DNA of 64,000 bases, from NCBI GenBank assembly GCA_965662195.1, contig CBFIHA010000002.1, forward strand, positions 1-64,000, written 5' to 3'. Within the stretch, counting starts at the first letter, position 1; each line of letters starts with the position of its first letter. The position numbers and the translations under genes are program-made. Below, in pieces: positions 37,062 to 45,512 of this stretch. The stretch comes from UBA1268 sp965662195. Its GTDB lineage: Bacteria; Planctomycetota; Planctomycetia; Pirellulales; UBA1268. The notes under the pieces are model-generated. The model ran no database searches. It saw only the letters and a program-made list of their open reading frames with translations, and was not told the DNA's origin.

Positions 37062-37691
37062 TCACTCAGACCTGGCTGGGTGGCGGGTGGCCTGTTCGAA
37101 GCAGTCGTAGAGCTCGAAGAAGGCTTCCCGAAAGTTGCCCTGATGCCGCCGAAAGACCGCGCTGAGTTGTGGGGGATCAAACACAGCTGCCGAGTTGAGG
37201 CAGCCATCAGCCTGCCTGAGGAGATGGGTCACCAACCGGTGAAAGGTTTCTTCGTCCGGCCGAATGTTCAGGAGAACCGGCCAGGAGGCTGTCGGCTGGT
37301 GCGTGGTGACCACAATCTGGCCACCCCGCTGCGCAGCCAGCCAGGCAAGCGGATGACCGGCGGGACCAAGCTTTTCCCAGCTGTCGATACCGAGCCAATG
37401 TCCCCGCCCGGCCGTTGCAACAATCGCCGCCAGGGCCCGCCCAAAGTCGGCCTTCGACCTGAGGGCAACCAAGCGGGTCGGCCTGCCACGGCCGGCAGCG
37501 GCCGCTGCCAGATGCCGCAAAAGCGTTGACTTACCGCTACCGTGCGGGCCGCAGATCGCCCCCCGGCCACCCAGCTGCTCTAGCCGTTGGAGCAGCACTT
37601 CGGGGGCGTCGGTCACAGGCTGCCAGGAAAGCACACCCGGCCGGGTATGGCGGGTCGCAAACGGGTTACTGCAGGGCCGGCGGTCTGTCAT
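37062..37691 (-). CDS. Small P-loop ATPase
   Basis: A 209-residue protein with Walker A GPHGSGKSTLLRHL at about residues 48-61 and a Walker-B-like HWLGIDSWEKLG at about 115. The sequence then has VVTTHQPTASW, resembling the sensor region of ABC or STAND-type ATPases. No membrane segment. It is the last gene of the three-gene minus operon with a 4-base overlap with the preceding gene. I cannot assign a specific partner or substrate. Confidence 0.65.
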   Translation of the reverse strand: MTDRRPCSNPFATRHTRPGVLSWQPVTDAPEVLLQRLEQLGGRGAICGPHGSGKSTLLRHLAAAAAGRGRPTRLVALRSKADFGRALAAIVATAGRGHWLGIDSWEKLGPAGHPLAWLAAQRGGQIVVTTHQPTASWPVLLNIRPDEETFHRLVTHLLRQADGCLNSAAVFDPPQLSAVFRRHQGNFREAFFELYDCFEQATRHPARSE

Positions 37692-38176
37692 GGGACAGCC
37701 AGCTCCAGCGGCCGGGCCACCGGAATGTCACCCACAAAGAAGACATGCTCCGAGACAAAGTCCCGCCCACCGGCAAAGAACAGCCGCACCCGAACGCACC
37801 ATCTGATCTTCACGATCAGACCTTCGTACGAAAGCGGACTGGGCGGCAGCCGGGTGCTGAAACTGCCGCTCTGCCAGTCATTCATGTCCGGGTCTGCTGG
37901 CTTGCCGGCGGCGATGCCGGACCGGTCAGCGACCAACCGGTCGAAAAAGACAACACCGAAGTCCTCTTCCCCCTTGCCCTCGGTGTACCAGACAACCGAT
38001 CGCTCGATGGCGGTGATCGTGGTGGGATCGACAGCCTCCACCCGGTACCGCGGATGCAGAACATCACCGGGGGCGTACTCGGCCCGGTCGGCCAGAAAAG
38101 TCACCACGATCCGTGGCTGAGCAGCAGGCCCCACGGGTAGTCGCATCGCCTCGCCGGCAGCCGCCCGGTCGTTCAT
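37688..38176 (-). CDS. Arrestin-like beta-sandwich hypothetical protein
   Basis: A 162-residue protein. Its pattern (FLADRAEYAPGDVLHPRYRV, SVVWYTEGKGEEDFGVVFFD, SFSTRLPPSPLSYEGLIVKI, VRVRLFFAGGRDFVSEHVFF) is that of an arrestin-N-like or Spo0M-like beta sandwich: a GDxLxxxYRV strand, a central linker, then LP..P.SY.G followed by WxVRVRxxxxxG. It overlaps both neighbours by 4 bases, which implies tight coupling. It could be a scaffold for the membrane protein encoded before it (inference). Confidence 0.55.
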   Translation of the reverse strand: MNDRAAAGEAMRLPVGPAAQPRIVVTFLADRAEYAPGDVLHPRYRVEAVDPTTITAIERSVVWYTEGKGEEDFGVVFFDRLVADRSGIAAGKPADPDMNDWQSGSFSTRLPPSPLSYEGLIVKIRWCVRVRLFFAGGRDFVSEHVFFVGDIPVARPLELAVP

Positions 38177-39516
38177 GATGCCACCTCCCGCCCCGGCCGG
38201 GCCCAGCCGCCGGCCGCCGCGGCAGCCTCGGCTGGAACAATCACCAGCGGAAAAACCCGCAGAAAAGCCGGCCAGCGGTCCGGGACCCCGCGGAGCACCA
38301 GCCGCCAGCCGACCCCATTGTGGGCCGAACGAAAGGAGTGCATCGCCCGAACTGGCACCTGGACCTGCACGTCAGCCTCAAATGGCGTGCCGCCCGCCGG
38401 CTCCACCCGGTCCCAGCGACGGATCGACTCCCGCCAGACCACCTGCTTTTCGGTTCGGACGTCAGTACCTTGCTGGTAGGTGGCCTGCTCTTCCAACTCC
38501 AGCACAAGTTCGAGTCGTCGGAACGATACGGACCCGCCCTGCGAAAGGTGCACGTCATACCTCCCCCCCGGCCGTAAAGGATGATCCGAAATCTCCAGAT
38601 GGGTCGGTCCGACGGCGGTCGCCAGCAGCAACCGCCGCAGAAACAGGCCGATCGCCACCAGGCCGATCAGCGCGAAGGGTGCCAACAGCCCGAACAGCCA
38701 CCAGTCGGTCCGTCCGCCGGCCAGGTCGAGACCGGCGGCCACCGCCAGCACCACAACCACCGCATTCCAGAGGCCGGCAAAGAGCCCCGAACCAACCAAT
38801 GACCAGGCCTCGGGGCTTTCGGTTGGCAGCCGGAACCGCTGGATGGTGCCCGGTGAGTTGACCAGGTTGTCACAGGGGGGAACGGTCGGAAAGCCCACCT
38901 CGTCGGGCGAGGACCGCACCAGCGGTTGGAGCAGCCGACCGATCTCGGCAGCCTGGCGTTCCTCCGATCGGCCCCAGGCACCGGCAGCCCGAACCAGTCC
39001 AGATGCTCCAAACGCCACCAATGCCCCGGGCAGCAGGAGCGTGAGCAGCCACAGCCACCAGTTGTAGCCCCGCTTCAACACCACCGTGTCGATACAGTTG
39101 GGGTCATACCAGCACCGCACGGGCTGGCCCAGTCGCCAGCCCTCCAACAGGTCAAGGGCAAGCTGTCGATCGGTCGTCGCCTCACCCCGACCGCCCGTGT
39201 GCCAGGTCCGCATCGGGACTTCATCCACCCGATACTCCAGCAGCACCGCCGGACGCCAGGACTGCCGCCGCCCACCGAAGAGGTCGGTGGTCGTGTGGTG
39301 GGCGATCCCCTTGCCAACCAATCGTCCCTCGACCGCGACGAAATGGTTGTTGATCCGCCACTCCGGAACCGCCACGCCGGTGAGCATCAACCCGCCAAGA
39401 AACAGCCCCGCAACCAGGAGTCCGGCGTAAAACGAGCCTTCACCGAACGAGCCCCAGGCGGGTGAACCCGTGCGGCGTTCGCCTCGCTTCTTACTGAAAA
39501 ACGTGGGCAGCCTCAC
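38173..39516 (-). CDS. Membrane protein with DUF3592-like domain
   Basis: A 447-residue protein. The first segment (FYAGLLVAGLFLGGLMLTGV) is followed by a DUF3592-like extracellular domain (AVEGRLVGKGIAHHTTTD, PAVLLEYRVDEVPMRTWH, GQPVRCWYDPNCIDTVVL). A second segment (WWLWLLTLLLPGALVAFG) and a third pair (LWNAVVVVLAVAAGLDL, WLFGLLAPFALIGLVAIGLFL) follow, and the C-terminal 130 residues are a beta-rich soluble domain. It is the first gene of the three-gene operon. The substrate is unknown. Confidence 0.7.
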   Translation of the reverse strand: MRLPTFFSKKRGERRTGSPAWGSFGEGSFYAGLLVAGLFLGGLMLTGVAVPEWRINNHFVAVEGRLVGKGIAHHTTTDLFGGRRQSWRPAVLLEYRVDEVPMRTWHTGGRGEATTDRQLALDLLEGWRLGQPVRCWYDPNCIDTVVLKRGYNWWLWLLTLLLPGALVAFGASGLVRAAGAWGRSEERQAAEIGRLLQPLVRSSPDEVGFPTVPPCDNLVNSPGTIQRFRLPTESPEAWSLVGSGLFAGLWNAVVVVLAVAAGLDLAGGRTDWWLFGLLAPFALIGLVAIGLFLRRLLLATAVGPTHLEISDHPLRPGGRYDVHLSQGGSVSFRRLELVLELEEQATYQQGTDVRTEKQVVWRESIRRWDRVEPAGGTPFEADVQVQVPVRAMHSFRSAHNGVGWRLVLRGVPDRWPAFLRVFPLVIVPAEAAAAAGGWARPGREVAS

Positions 39517-39548
39517 GCCCGCTTCTCCCGGTCATCCGTTCAGACCTC

Positions 39549-39619
39549 AAAAAAATCCTACCGCCGCCCGACGCGGCGTTTGGCAACCCCGAAAACCCTC
39601 GGCGTTTTCGGGTGTTGCC
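39549..39619 (-). terminator. Terminator region of the alpha-CTD gene
   Basis: Read on the minus strand, two stem-loops occur downstream of the alpha-CTD gene: GGCAAC/GTTGCC with inner CCCGAAAAC/GTTTTCGGG at 39582-39619, then CGCCGC/GCGGCG at 39562-39578. The second is followed within a few bases by a run of seven T on that strand (39555-39549). Confidence 0.7.
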
Positions 39620-39756
39620 CGACTCGAAAAAAGCCCGGGCTGGCAATGCTGTTCCTCGGGGCCGCAAGCGGCGTGTTGAACCCTCCGGCTCAGGCATTCA
39701 CCGGAGGGACCGCCCCGCAGCTGATTGCCGTGCCCTCCTAGCCGTCTCCGCGGTCG

Positions 39757-40059
39757 CTAGGGCAGGTCCGAGATGACCGCTTTCCGGGTGACCACGATAT
39801 CGTCAGCCGCCGTCTGCTTGCGAAAAAAACCGATCTTCTCCAGGGCCTTGTAGACCTCTTCCAACGTTTTCTCACCAAAGTTGGAGATGCTCAACAAATC
39901 GGCCCTGGTGCAGTTGAGCAGGTCATGCACCGTAAAGATGCCCTTCTCTTCGAGGCAGTTCGTCGTGCGGACGGACAGACCAATTTCGGCGGTACTCATC
40001 TCGAGTTTCTCCGCCAGTTCATCCGACTTCGTCAGGCTCTTGTACGCGATCCTGGGCAT
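39757..40059 (-). CDS. Stand-alone RNA polymerase alpha C-terminal domain-like protein
   Basis: A 100-residue protein; GGGAGGGAC lies before the ATG at 40059. After an N-terminal stretch (MPRIAYKSLTKSDELAEKLE) comes an alpha-CTD: EIGLSVRTTNCLEEKGIFTV, then NCTRADLLSISNFGEKTLEE and VYKALEKIGF, which correspond to the helices of RpoA that bind DNA and regulators. It lacks the N-terminal RpoA domain. In RpoA this module contacts UP elements; a free copy could bind DNA or compete with RpoA for regulators (inference). It is divergent from uvrD. Confidence 0.88.
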   Translation of the reverse strand: MPRIAYKSLTKSDELAEKLEMSTAEIGLSVRTTNCLEEKGIFTVHDLLNCTRADLLSISNFGEKTLEEVYKALEKIGFFRKQTAADDIVVTRKAVISDLP

Positions 40060-40172
40060 GGGGTCCCTCCCGTGCAGCATGGGTGGTGGTCTGAACCGGG
40101 TCCCCCGGAACACACCGGGGGAAGCCCGCCAATCACAGGCGACGGCCTACCTGCCGTCGCTGGCCACCGGCC

Positions 40173-40214
40173 GGGACACTGCGTGTCCCAATCGGCGCCG
40201 TGTCGGAATATACT
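40173..40214 (+). promoter_or_regulatory. Candidate promoter and operator upstream of the UvrD-like helicase
   Basis: A perfect 17-base dyad GGGACAC-TGC-GTGTCCC lies at 40173-40189, and TATACT lies at 40209-40214. A -35 box 17 bases before the TATACT would overlap the right arm, so a dimeric regulator could block the promoter. It is not a match to the LexA boxes I know from E. coli or Bacillus. Confidence 0.4.
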
Positions 40215-40326
40215 CAATTCTCACAACTTATGACCGACCAATGTCCCGTCAGGTGCATTCCCGGAGCCGCTTTGGTCCGGGTCGGGCCAGATTCCTTTCC
40301 TCCTCGGTCGACAGCTTTTCGGTGCC

Positions 40327-42750
40327 GTGCGGCAAATCTCCCTCGAATCTCTCAACCTGAGTCAGCACCAGGCGGCAACCCACGTCGAGGGACCGCTACT
40401 GGTGCTGGCAGGCCCCGGCAGCGGCAAGACCCGTGTTGTCACCCACCGGGTGGCTAACCTGATCACGGAGGGTGTTCCCGCGCATCAGATCGTGGCGCTC
40501 ACCTTCACGAACAAGGCTGCAGACGAGATGCGGCGGCGGGTGACCGATCTGGTTGGCCCCCAGCCGGTCGAGATGGGCACCTTCCATCGCTTTGCTGCAC
40601 GGCTCTTACGGTCCCAGGCCCGCCTCGTCGGACTGACCAGTGACTATTCGATCCTCGACCCCGATGACTCGCAGGCAGTCATGAAGCGGGCCGCCAAGCG
40701 ACTCGGCCTGTCCCTGACCCATACGCCGATCGGCCGGATCGCCGGCACGATCAGCCGCGCCAAGAACGACCTGCTGACTCCGGAAACCTTCGAGCCCCGC
40801 TGGGGCCGGCCGGCTGACGAGGTTGTGGCCCGGCTCTGGCCGCTGTACCAGGAGATGCTGCTGGATGCCAACTCGGTCGACTTTGATGACCTGCTCGTTC
40901 ACATCGCCCGGTTGCTGCTCGATAACCCCGATCTCCGTCGGCAGCTCGATGCCCGGTATCGCTGGATGCTGGTCGATGAATACCAAGACACCAACGCCGT
41001 CCAATACTGCATCCTCCGGGGGCTGTCGCTCGACCATCAGAACCTGGCAGTCACCGGCGACCCTGACCAGGCGATCTACGGCTGGCGGGGGGCGAGCATT
41101 CGCAACATCCTGGAATTCGAACGCGACTATCCCACTGCCACGGTCGTCACCCTCGAGCAGAACTATCGCAGCACCGCCAACATCCTCGGTACCGCCGATC
41201 GGGTGATCGCCCACAACACCCGCCGGAAACCGAAGCGGCTGGCCACTGACGCCGAACCGGGAACGCAGGTGCGGATCGTGCTCGACAGCACCAGCCACGA
41301 AGAGGCCGATCGGATCGCCGACGAGATCGCCACGGCCGTCACCGCCGGCAGCCGCCAGCCCCGAGACTTCTGCATCCTGTTTCGTACCAACGCCCTCTCG
41401 CGATCGCTGGAGGTCGCGCTGCGGAATCGGCAACTGCCCTACCAGCTGATCCGGGGGCTTGAGTTCTTCAAGCGGCGTGAAGTCCGCGACGTGGTTGCCT
41501 GGCTGCGGCTGCTGAAGAACCCCCGCGACGACGAGGCATTGCTGCGAATCGTCAACGTGCCCCCGCGGGGCATCGGCAAGCAGTCCCTCGATCGGCTGGC
41601 CGCCTGGGCCGAACAGCAGGGCCTTTCCCGGCTGGAGGCGACCCGGCAGGCAGCGGCCGTGCCCGGTCTCTCAAAGCGGGCGGTGAAGGCTTATGCCCAG
41701 TTCGGTGAACTGGTTGACTCCCTGCAACAGCTGCAGCGGCAGAGCGGCGGTACGGTCGCGCCGCTGGTCGAAGCGATTCTTGACCGCACCGGCTACCGGG
41801 CACTGCTCGCCGCCGAACAGGAGGAAGAGGGGGACGAGCGGCTGGCCAATGTCGAGGAACTGGTGACCGCCGCCCGACAGGTCGATGAGTCCTTCACCGC
41901 GGCCCTGCCGGATGACGATCCACTGGGCCAGTTTCTTGAACAGACCGCGCTGGTGGCCGACACCGACATCTGGGATCCGGCCGGCAACCAGGTGGCCCTG
42001 ATGACCTTTCATGCCTGCAAGGGACTGGAGTTCCCGGTCGTCTACATGATTGCCCTGGAAGATGGCATCCTGCCCCATGAGCGGAGCCTTCATGACGACG
42101 ACCAGTTGGAGGAGGAACGACGGCTGGTCTTCGTCGGCATCACCCGCGGGCAACAGGAGGTGCATGCCAGTGCGGCCCGCATCCGTGACTACCGCGGGAG
42201 CCGCCGGATTTCGGCACCAAGTATCTTCTTAACTGAAATGCTCGGTGCGGAAACCCTCCTGACCGGTCCGGAGGCCCCGGCGCTGGGGCAGGCCAGTGGC
42301 GCTGCCGACGATGCTGACTGGCATGTTGAGCAGGCCGACCCGTTTGCCGACTGCTTTGAGAGTCACCCGGAGACAGCCGATGATCTGCCGGTTGAATATC
42401 CCGGTGATTCACCGGCTGCCCGGCTGGAACGATCGGACGGCCTGATCCTCGAGGTCGATGGCGACGCTGTCGAGCTGGCATCAGTTCAACCGCCCGCGCC
42501 GCAGCCAGTCGGGCGGAAGCGGCGGGCCGCCGATCGGGCCATCCGGCTGGCCTCCGAACTCGGGGCCCCGGCACAGCCGCCCGCCCTCCAGGCCGGAGAA
42601 CGCGTGGCGCATGAGACCTATGGGTCGGGCACCCTCGAGCGGATCAGTGGCAGCGGCCCGCGGGCCATCGGCGTGGTCCGCTTCGACGGTGCCACGCGGA
42701 CCCGCAGCTTCGTGCTGGCCCACGGCGGCCTCCAGCCACTGGCTGAGTGA
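40327..42750 (+). CDS. UvrD/PcrA-family ATP-dependent DNA helicase
   Basis: An 807-residue superfamily 1A helicase from GTG at 40327, the natural start since LNLSQHQAATHVEGPLLVLA follows. Motif I is AGPGSGKTRVV, motif Ia TFTNKAADEMRRRV, motif II MLVDEYQDTN, motif III TGDPDQAIYGWRGAS, motif IV QNYRSTANI, motif V MTFHACKGLEFPVVYMIALE, and motif VI EERRLVFVGITRG. A C-terminal linker of about 110 residues ends with a PcrA-like Tudor domain (GERVAHETYGSGTLERI). The role is 3'-5' unwinding in repair and at transcription conflicts. It is divergent from the alpha-CTD gene. Confidence 0.93.
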   Translation: MRQISLESLNLSQHQAATHVEGPLLVLAGPGSGKTRVVTHRVANLITEGVPAHQIVALTFTNKAADEMRRRVTDLVGPQPVEMGTFHRFAARLLRSQARLVGLTSDYSILDPDDSQAVMKRAAKRLGLSLTHTPIGRIAGTISRAKNDLLTPETFEPRWGRPADEVVARLWPLYQEMLLDANSVDFDDLLVHIARLLLDNPDLRRQLDARYRWMLVDEYQDTNAVQYCILRGLSLDHQNLAVTGDPDQAIYGWRGASIRNILEFERDYPTATVVTLEQNYRSTANILGTADRVIAHNTRRKPKRLATDAEPGTQVRIVLDSTSHEEADRIADEIATAVTAGSRQPRDFCILFRTNALSRSLEVALRNRQLPYQLIRGLEFFKRREVRDVVAWLRLLKNPRDDEALLRIVNVPPRGIGKQSLDRLAAWAEQQGLSRLEATRQAAAVPGLSKRAVKAYAQFGELVDSLQQLQRQSGGTVAPLVEAILDRTGYRALLAAEQEEEGDERLANVEELVTAARQVDESFTAALPDDDPLGQFLEQTALVADTDIWDPAGNQVALMTFHACKGLEFPVVYMIALEDGILPHERSLHDDDQLEEERRLVFVGITRGQQEVHASAARIRDYRGSRRISAPSIFLTEMLGAETLLTGPEAPALGQASGAADDADWHVEQADPFADCFESHPETADDLPVEYPGDSPAARLERSDGLILEVDGDAVELASVQPPAPQPVGRKRRAADRAIRLASELGAPAQPPALQAGERVAHETYGSGTLERISGSGPRAIGVVRFDGATRTRSFVLAHGGLQPLAE

Positions 42751-42764
42751 GCCGGGCTTCCTGC

Positions 42765-43784
42765 TCACCAAACGGTCAGCACCAGGCGTTCAAACAGGCC
42801 ATTGGCCAATCCGTCCAGCCACCGCCAGGCGAGTAGCTGCAGCGTCAGGGCGGCCACGAGGTCAGCCAGCAGCAGCCGGGGGATCGCCAGCCAGTCATCC
42901 CGGTCGGGCGGCAGCCTCACCCGGGTGGCCGCCGCCACCACACGCGCCAGGCCGATCCGCACGATGCTCATGACAAACCAGACCGCCGTCGTCGTCAGGG
43001 TTGCTTGCCAGCCGCAGAGGCCACCGACCAGGGCCAGGCCCTGTCGCGCCAGACCGCCCGTCAGCCGCAGTTCCTGCAGCAGCACTCCAAGCAACCAGCC
43101 GGTGAGCATTCCGATCAGGCCGACCACCCCCGCAGCCTGCCAGGCAGGGAGCGGCTCGGTCGCCACCAGATTCAGCCGGTCCCCAAGGACCGTCAGGCTG
43201 GCCGGCTGTAACCAGGGAAAGGCCATCTGTGAAAGGAGCAGCAGGAGCAGCGTGCCCAGCCACCAGCCCCCCGGGAGCCGCTGGCGATCCCGCTCGATCA
43301 ACGCCCAGGCCAGCAGGGTCGCCAGGCCCGTGACATGCAGCAGGCAGATTGCCACCAGCCTCCAGTTGGGCCGCAGCAACAATCCATCGACGCCCCGCCA
43401 CCAGAGCTCCTGGGTCACCTGGTTGCCCGCTGGCAGATTGATCCCCCCCGACAACAGTTCGACCGCTGTGACCGACCCGATCACCACCGCCGCCATCGCC
43501 TCGACGAGCGGATAGCGGCGCGGGATCACGACCAGGCAGTCCCGGCACCGCCCGCCAAGCATGAGCCAGCCGACGACGGGCAGGTTGTGCCAGGGCCGGA
43601 TGGGCCGGCCGCAGACGGGGCAATGCGAGCCGCCAAAGACAACCGACATGCCCTGCGGCACCCGGTAGGCAACAACATTGAGGAAACTTCCGAGGTTTGC
43701 CCCAAAGACCACCAAAAAAACGACCGCCGCCAGGTCAATCAGCGACAGCCCGACGGCGCCGACCACAAACGATTCCCAACGCAT
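42765..43784 (-). CDS. Prepilin peptidase-like protein lacking catalytic Asp motifs
   Basis: A 339-residue membrane protein from ATG at 43784. The N-terminal part matches the A24 family methyltransferase-like domain (GANLGSFLNVVAYRVPQG, CPVCGRPIRPWHNLPVVGWL, GRCRDCLVVIPRRYPLVEA), including the four-cysteine zinc site. Eight or so segments follow. Where active enzymes have Asp in a D..LP motif and GxGDxKL, this one reads IERDRQRLPGG and GGLARQGLALVGGLCGWQ, so the second Asp is missing. It may retain only methylation or a structural role (inference). No pilin gene is in the window. Confidence 0.75.
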   Translation of the reverse strand: MRWESFVVGAVGLSLIDLAAVVFLVVFGANLGSFLNVVAYRVPQGMSVVFGGSHCPVCGRPIRPWHNLPVVGWLMLGGRCRDCLVVIPRRYPLVEAMAAVVIGSVTAVELLSGGINLPAGNQVTQELWWRGVDGLLLRPNWRLVAICLLHVTGLATLLAWALIERDRQRLPGGWWLGTLLLLLLSQMAFPWLQPASLTVLGDRLNLVATEPLPAWQAAGVVGLIGMLTGWLLGVLLQELRLTGGLARQGLALVGGLCGWQATLTTTAVWFVMSIVRIGLARVVAAATRVRLPPDRDDWLAIPRLLLADLVAALTLQLLAWRWLDGLANGLFERLVLTVW

Positions 43785-43999
43785 GGGTGCAGATCCAAAT
43801 GACGTCGATGTCGGCGGAGGACAGGGGGGGCGGGCAGGGCTCGACACCCAGCTTTTGATACAGTACCACCTGCCCGCAAGAAACTGACGTGTGGTGGCCT
43901 GAACACGCCTACGGAGGGTGCGGCTACCCGTTCGCCGCTACCGCCATGCCACCGCATTCCCAGAATCTGTCCCCCCAGCCGCTCCCCGGTGACGCCGCG

Positions 44000-44989
44000 A
44001 TGACGCCGACCGGCCGCTCCCGGCTGCCAGGCTGGGCCGGTATCGGCCTGCGGGCCGCGGCCACTCTCGGCCTGATGGCCTTTGTCCTCCGAGGCATCGA
44101 CTGGCGTTCGTTGCAAACCCTCCTGGAATCCCTCGACTGGCGGTGGTTCACCGCTGGCATTGCCACTGCGGTCGGCATTCAGGTGGTCGCCGGTATCCGC
44201 TGGTCGGCCCTGGCCCGGCCCATCGGCTTTCAGCATTCAACAGCTGCATTCGTCTGGCGATTCTTCGAAGGGGTCTTCTTCAGCCTCTGCCTGCCATCAT
44301 CGATTGGTGGGGACGTGGTCAAGGCCTATCGGCTGTCCGAGACAACCCGGGGCCGGCTGCTGGCCGGCTGCACGATTCTGGCCGATCGCCTCGCCGGGGT
44401 GTCGGCACTCGGTGTGCTTGCCGGTGCCGCCCTGCTGGCGATCAAGTTTGCCCTCGCGCCTGCCGCGACCCTTGCACTCGGGCTGGCCCTGCTGGTCACC
44501 GTGATCGTCTGCTTTCGACTGGCCGTCGGCAGCCTCGACCGGCTGCTCGATCTGCTGCCGCTGCAACATCGGCTACGGCAGTTCGTCGGCCAACTGCTGC
44601 CGTATCAACAACGTCCCCACCTGATGACCCAGGCAATCGGCTGGAGCCTGATCGTCCAGATTGGGGCCTCGGTCTCGGTTGCCTTGTTGGCTCAGGGAAT
44701 CGGGGTCTCGCTCAACCTGGGCATCTGGTTTTCGGTAGTGCCTCTGATTTCACTGGCGATGGTGCTGCCGGTGAGCATCAACGGTGTCGGCGTCCGGGAG
44801 GGGGGCATGGCCCTGCTGCTGGCTCCCTGGGGCGTCGGCAAGGAGCAGGCAGTCGCCATCGGCCTGCTCTGGTTCTTCGCCACGATTGTGACGGGGCTGA
44901 TTGGGGGCGGACTGTTTCTGCTGGACCGTCGGAATCCGACGGATGGCGCAGTCAGCCGGGCCGCGACGCCTTCCCCCGCTGGGCGGTGA
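44000..44989 (+). CDS. Flippase-like integral membrane protein (LPG synthase-type TM domain)
   Basis: A 329-residue polytopic protein. I prefer the ATG at 44000; ATG 43946 or GTG 43889 would add residues of little character. About eight transmembrane segments are visible, among them GIGLRAAATLGLMAFVL, SLCLPSSIGGDVVKAYRLS and LAMVLPVSINGVGVREGGMA. The motifs SSIGGDVVKAYRL and PVSINGVGVREG are typical of the AglD/YbhN-type lysylphosphatidylglycerol synthase TM fold. Many such proteins move lipid-linked sugars or modify membrane lipid, and the sequence cannot say which. It converges with the NUDIX gene and overlaps its end by 38 bases. Confidence 0.85.
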   Translation: MTPTGRSRLPGWAGIGLRAAATLGLMAFVLRGIDWRSLQTLLESLDWRWFTAGIATAVGIQVVAGIRWSALARPIGFQHSTAAFVWRFFEGVFFSLCLPSSIGGDVVKAYRLSETTRGRLLAGCTILADRLAGVSALGVLAGAALLAIKFALAPAATLALGLALLVTVIVCFRLAVGSLDRLLDLLPLQHRLRQFVGQLLPYQQRPHLMTQAIGWSLIVQIGASVSVALLAQGIGVSLNLGIWFSVVPLISLAMVLPVSINGVGVREGGMALLLAPWGVGKEQAVAIGLLWFFATIVTGLIGGGLFLLDRRNPTDGAVSRAATPSPAGR

Positions 44990-45512
44990 GCAGCAGGGCC
45001 GCCACGGTCTTGGCATCCTCAATCCGGCCATCCCGGCACATCGTCAGCGCCTCGTCCCAGGCGACCACTCGAGGCTCGATCGTCTCGCCTGGCTCAAGTG
45101 CCTGCGGCCCCGGCTGGAGACCGCTGGCGATGAACAGATGCATTCGTTCCCGGAGGATGCCCGGTGACATCCAGAGCCCCCCGATCGGCTCGAGGCGTGC
45201 CGCCCGATAGCCGGTCTCCTCCATCAACTCCCGGGCGGCGGCCTCGGCAAGTGATTCAACCCGGTCGAGTGTTCCGGCTGGAATCTCGAGGAGGGTACGG
45301 CCGACCGCCCGCCGAAAGACCTCAATCAGGCAGACATGGTCAGCATCAACAAGTGGCACGATTGCCACACTACCGGGATGCTCGATCACCTCCCGCGGTC
45401 GCAGGCTGCCATCGCGACAGACCTCTTGCACCCGAAGAACCCGAAACCTGCGGGTCTCAAGCAGAAGTTCCCCGTCGGCCGCACCGGCCTGGTTCGGATC
45501 GGTGGTGGTCAT
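44952..45512 (-). CDS. NUDIX hydrolase, ADP-ribose pyrophosphatase-like
   Basis: A 186-residue enzyme with the full Nudix box GTLDRVESLAEAAARELMEE followed by TGYRA. The start of the fold (VIEHPGSVAIVPLVDADHV) and the later PIGGLWMSPGILRERMHLFI agree with the ADP-ribose pyrophosphatase group. It is likely to clean nucleotide sugars. It is coupled to the YgfZ-like gene by a 4-base overlap. Confidence 0.9.
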   Translation of the reverse strand: MTTTDPNQAGAADGELLLETRRFRVLRVQEVCRDGSLRPREVIEHPGSVAIVPLVDADHVCLIEVFRRAVGRTLLEIPAGTLDRVESLAEAAARELMEETGYRAARLEPIGGLWMSPGILRERMHLFIASGLQPGPQALEPGETIEPRVVAWDEALTMCRDGRIEDAKTVAALLLTAQRGKASRPG

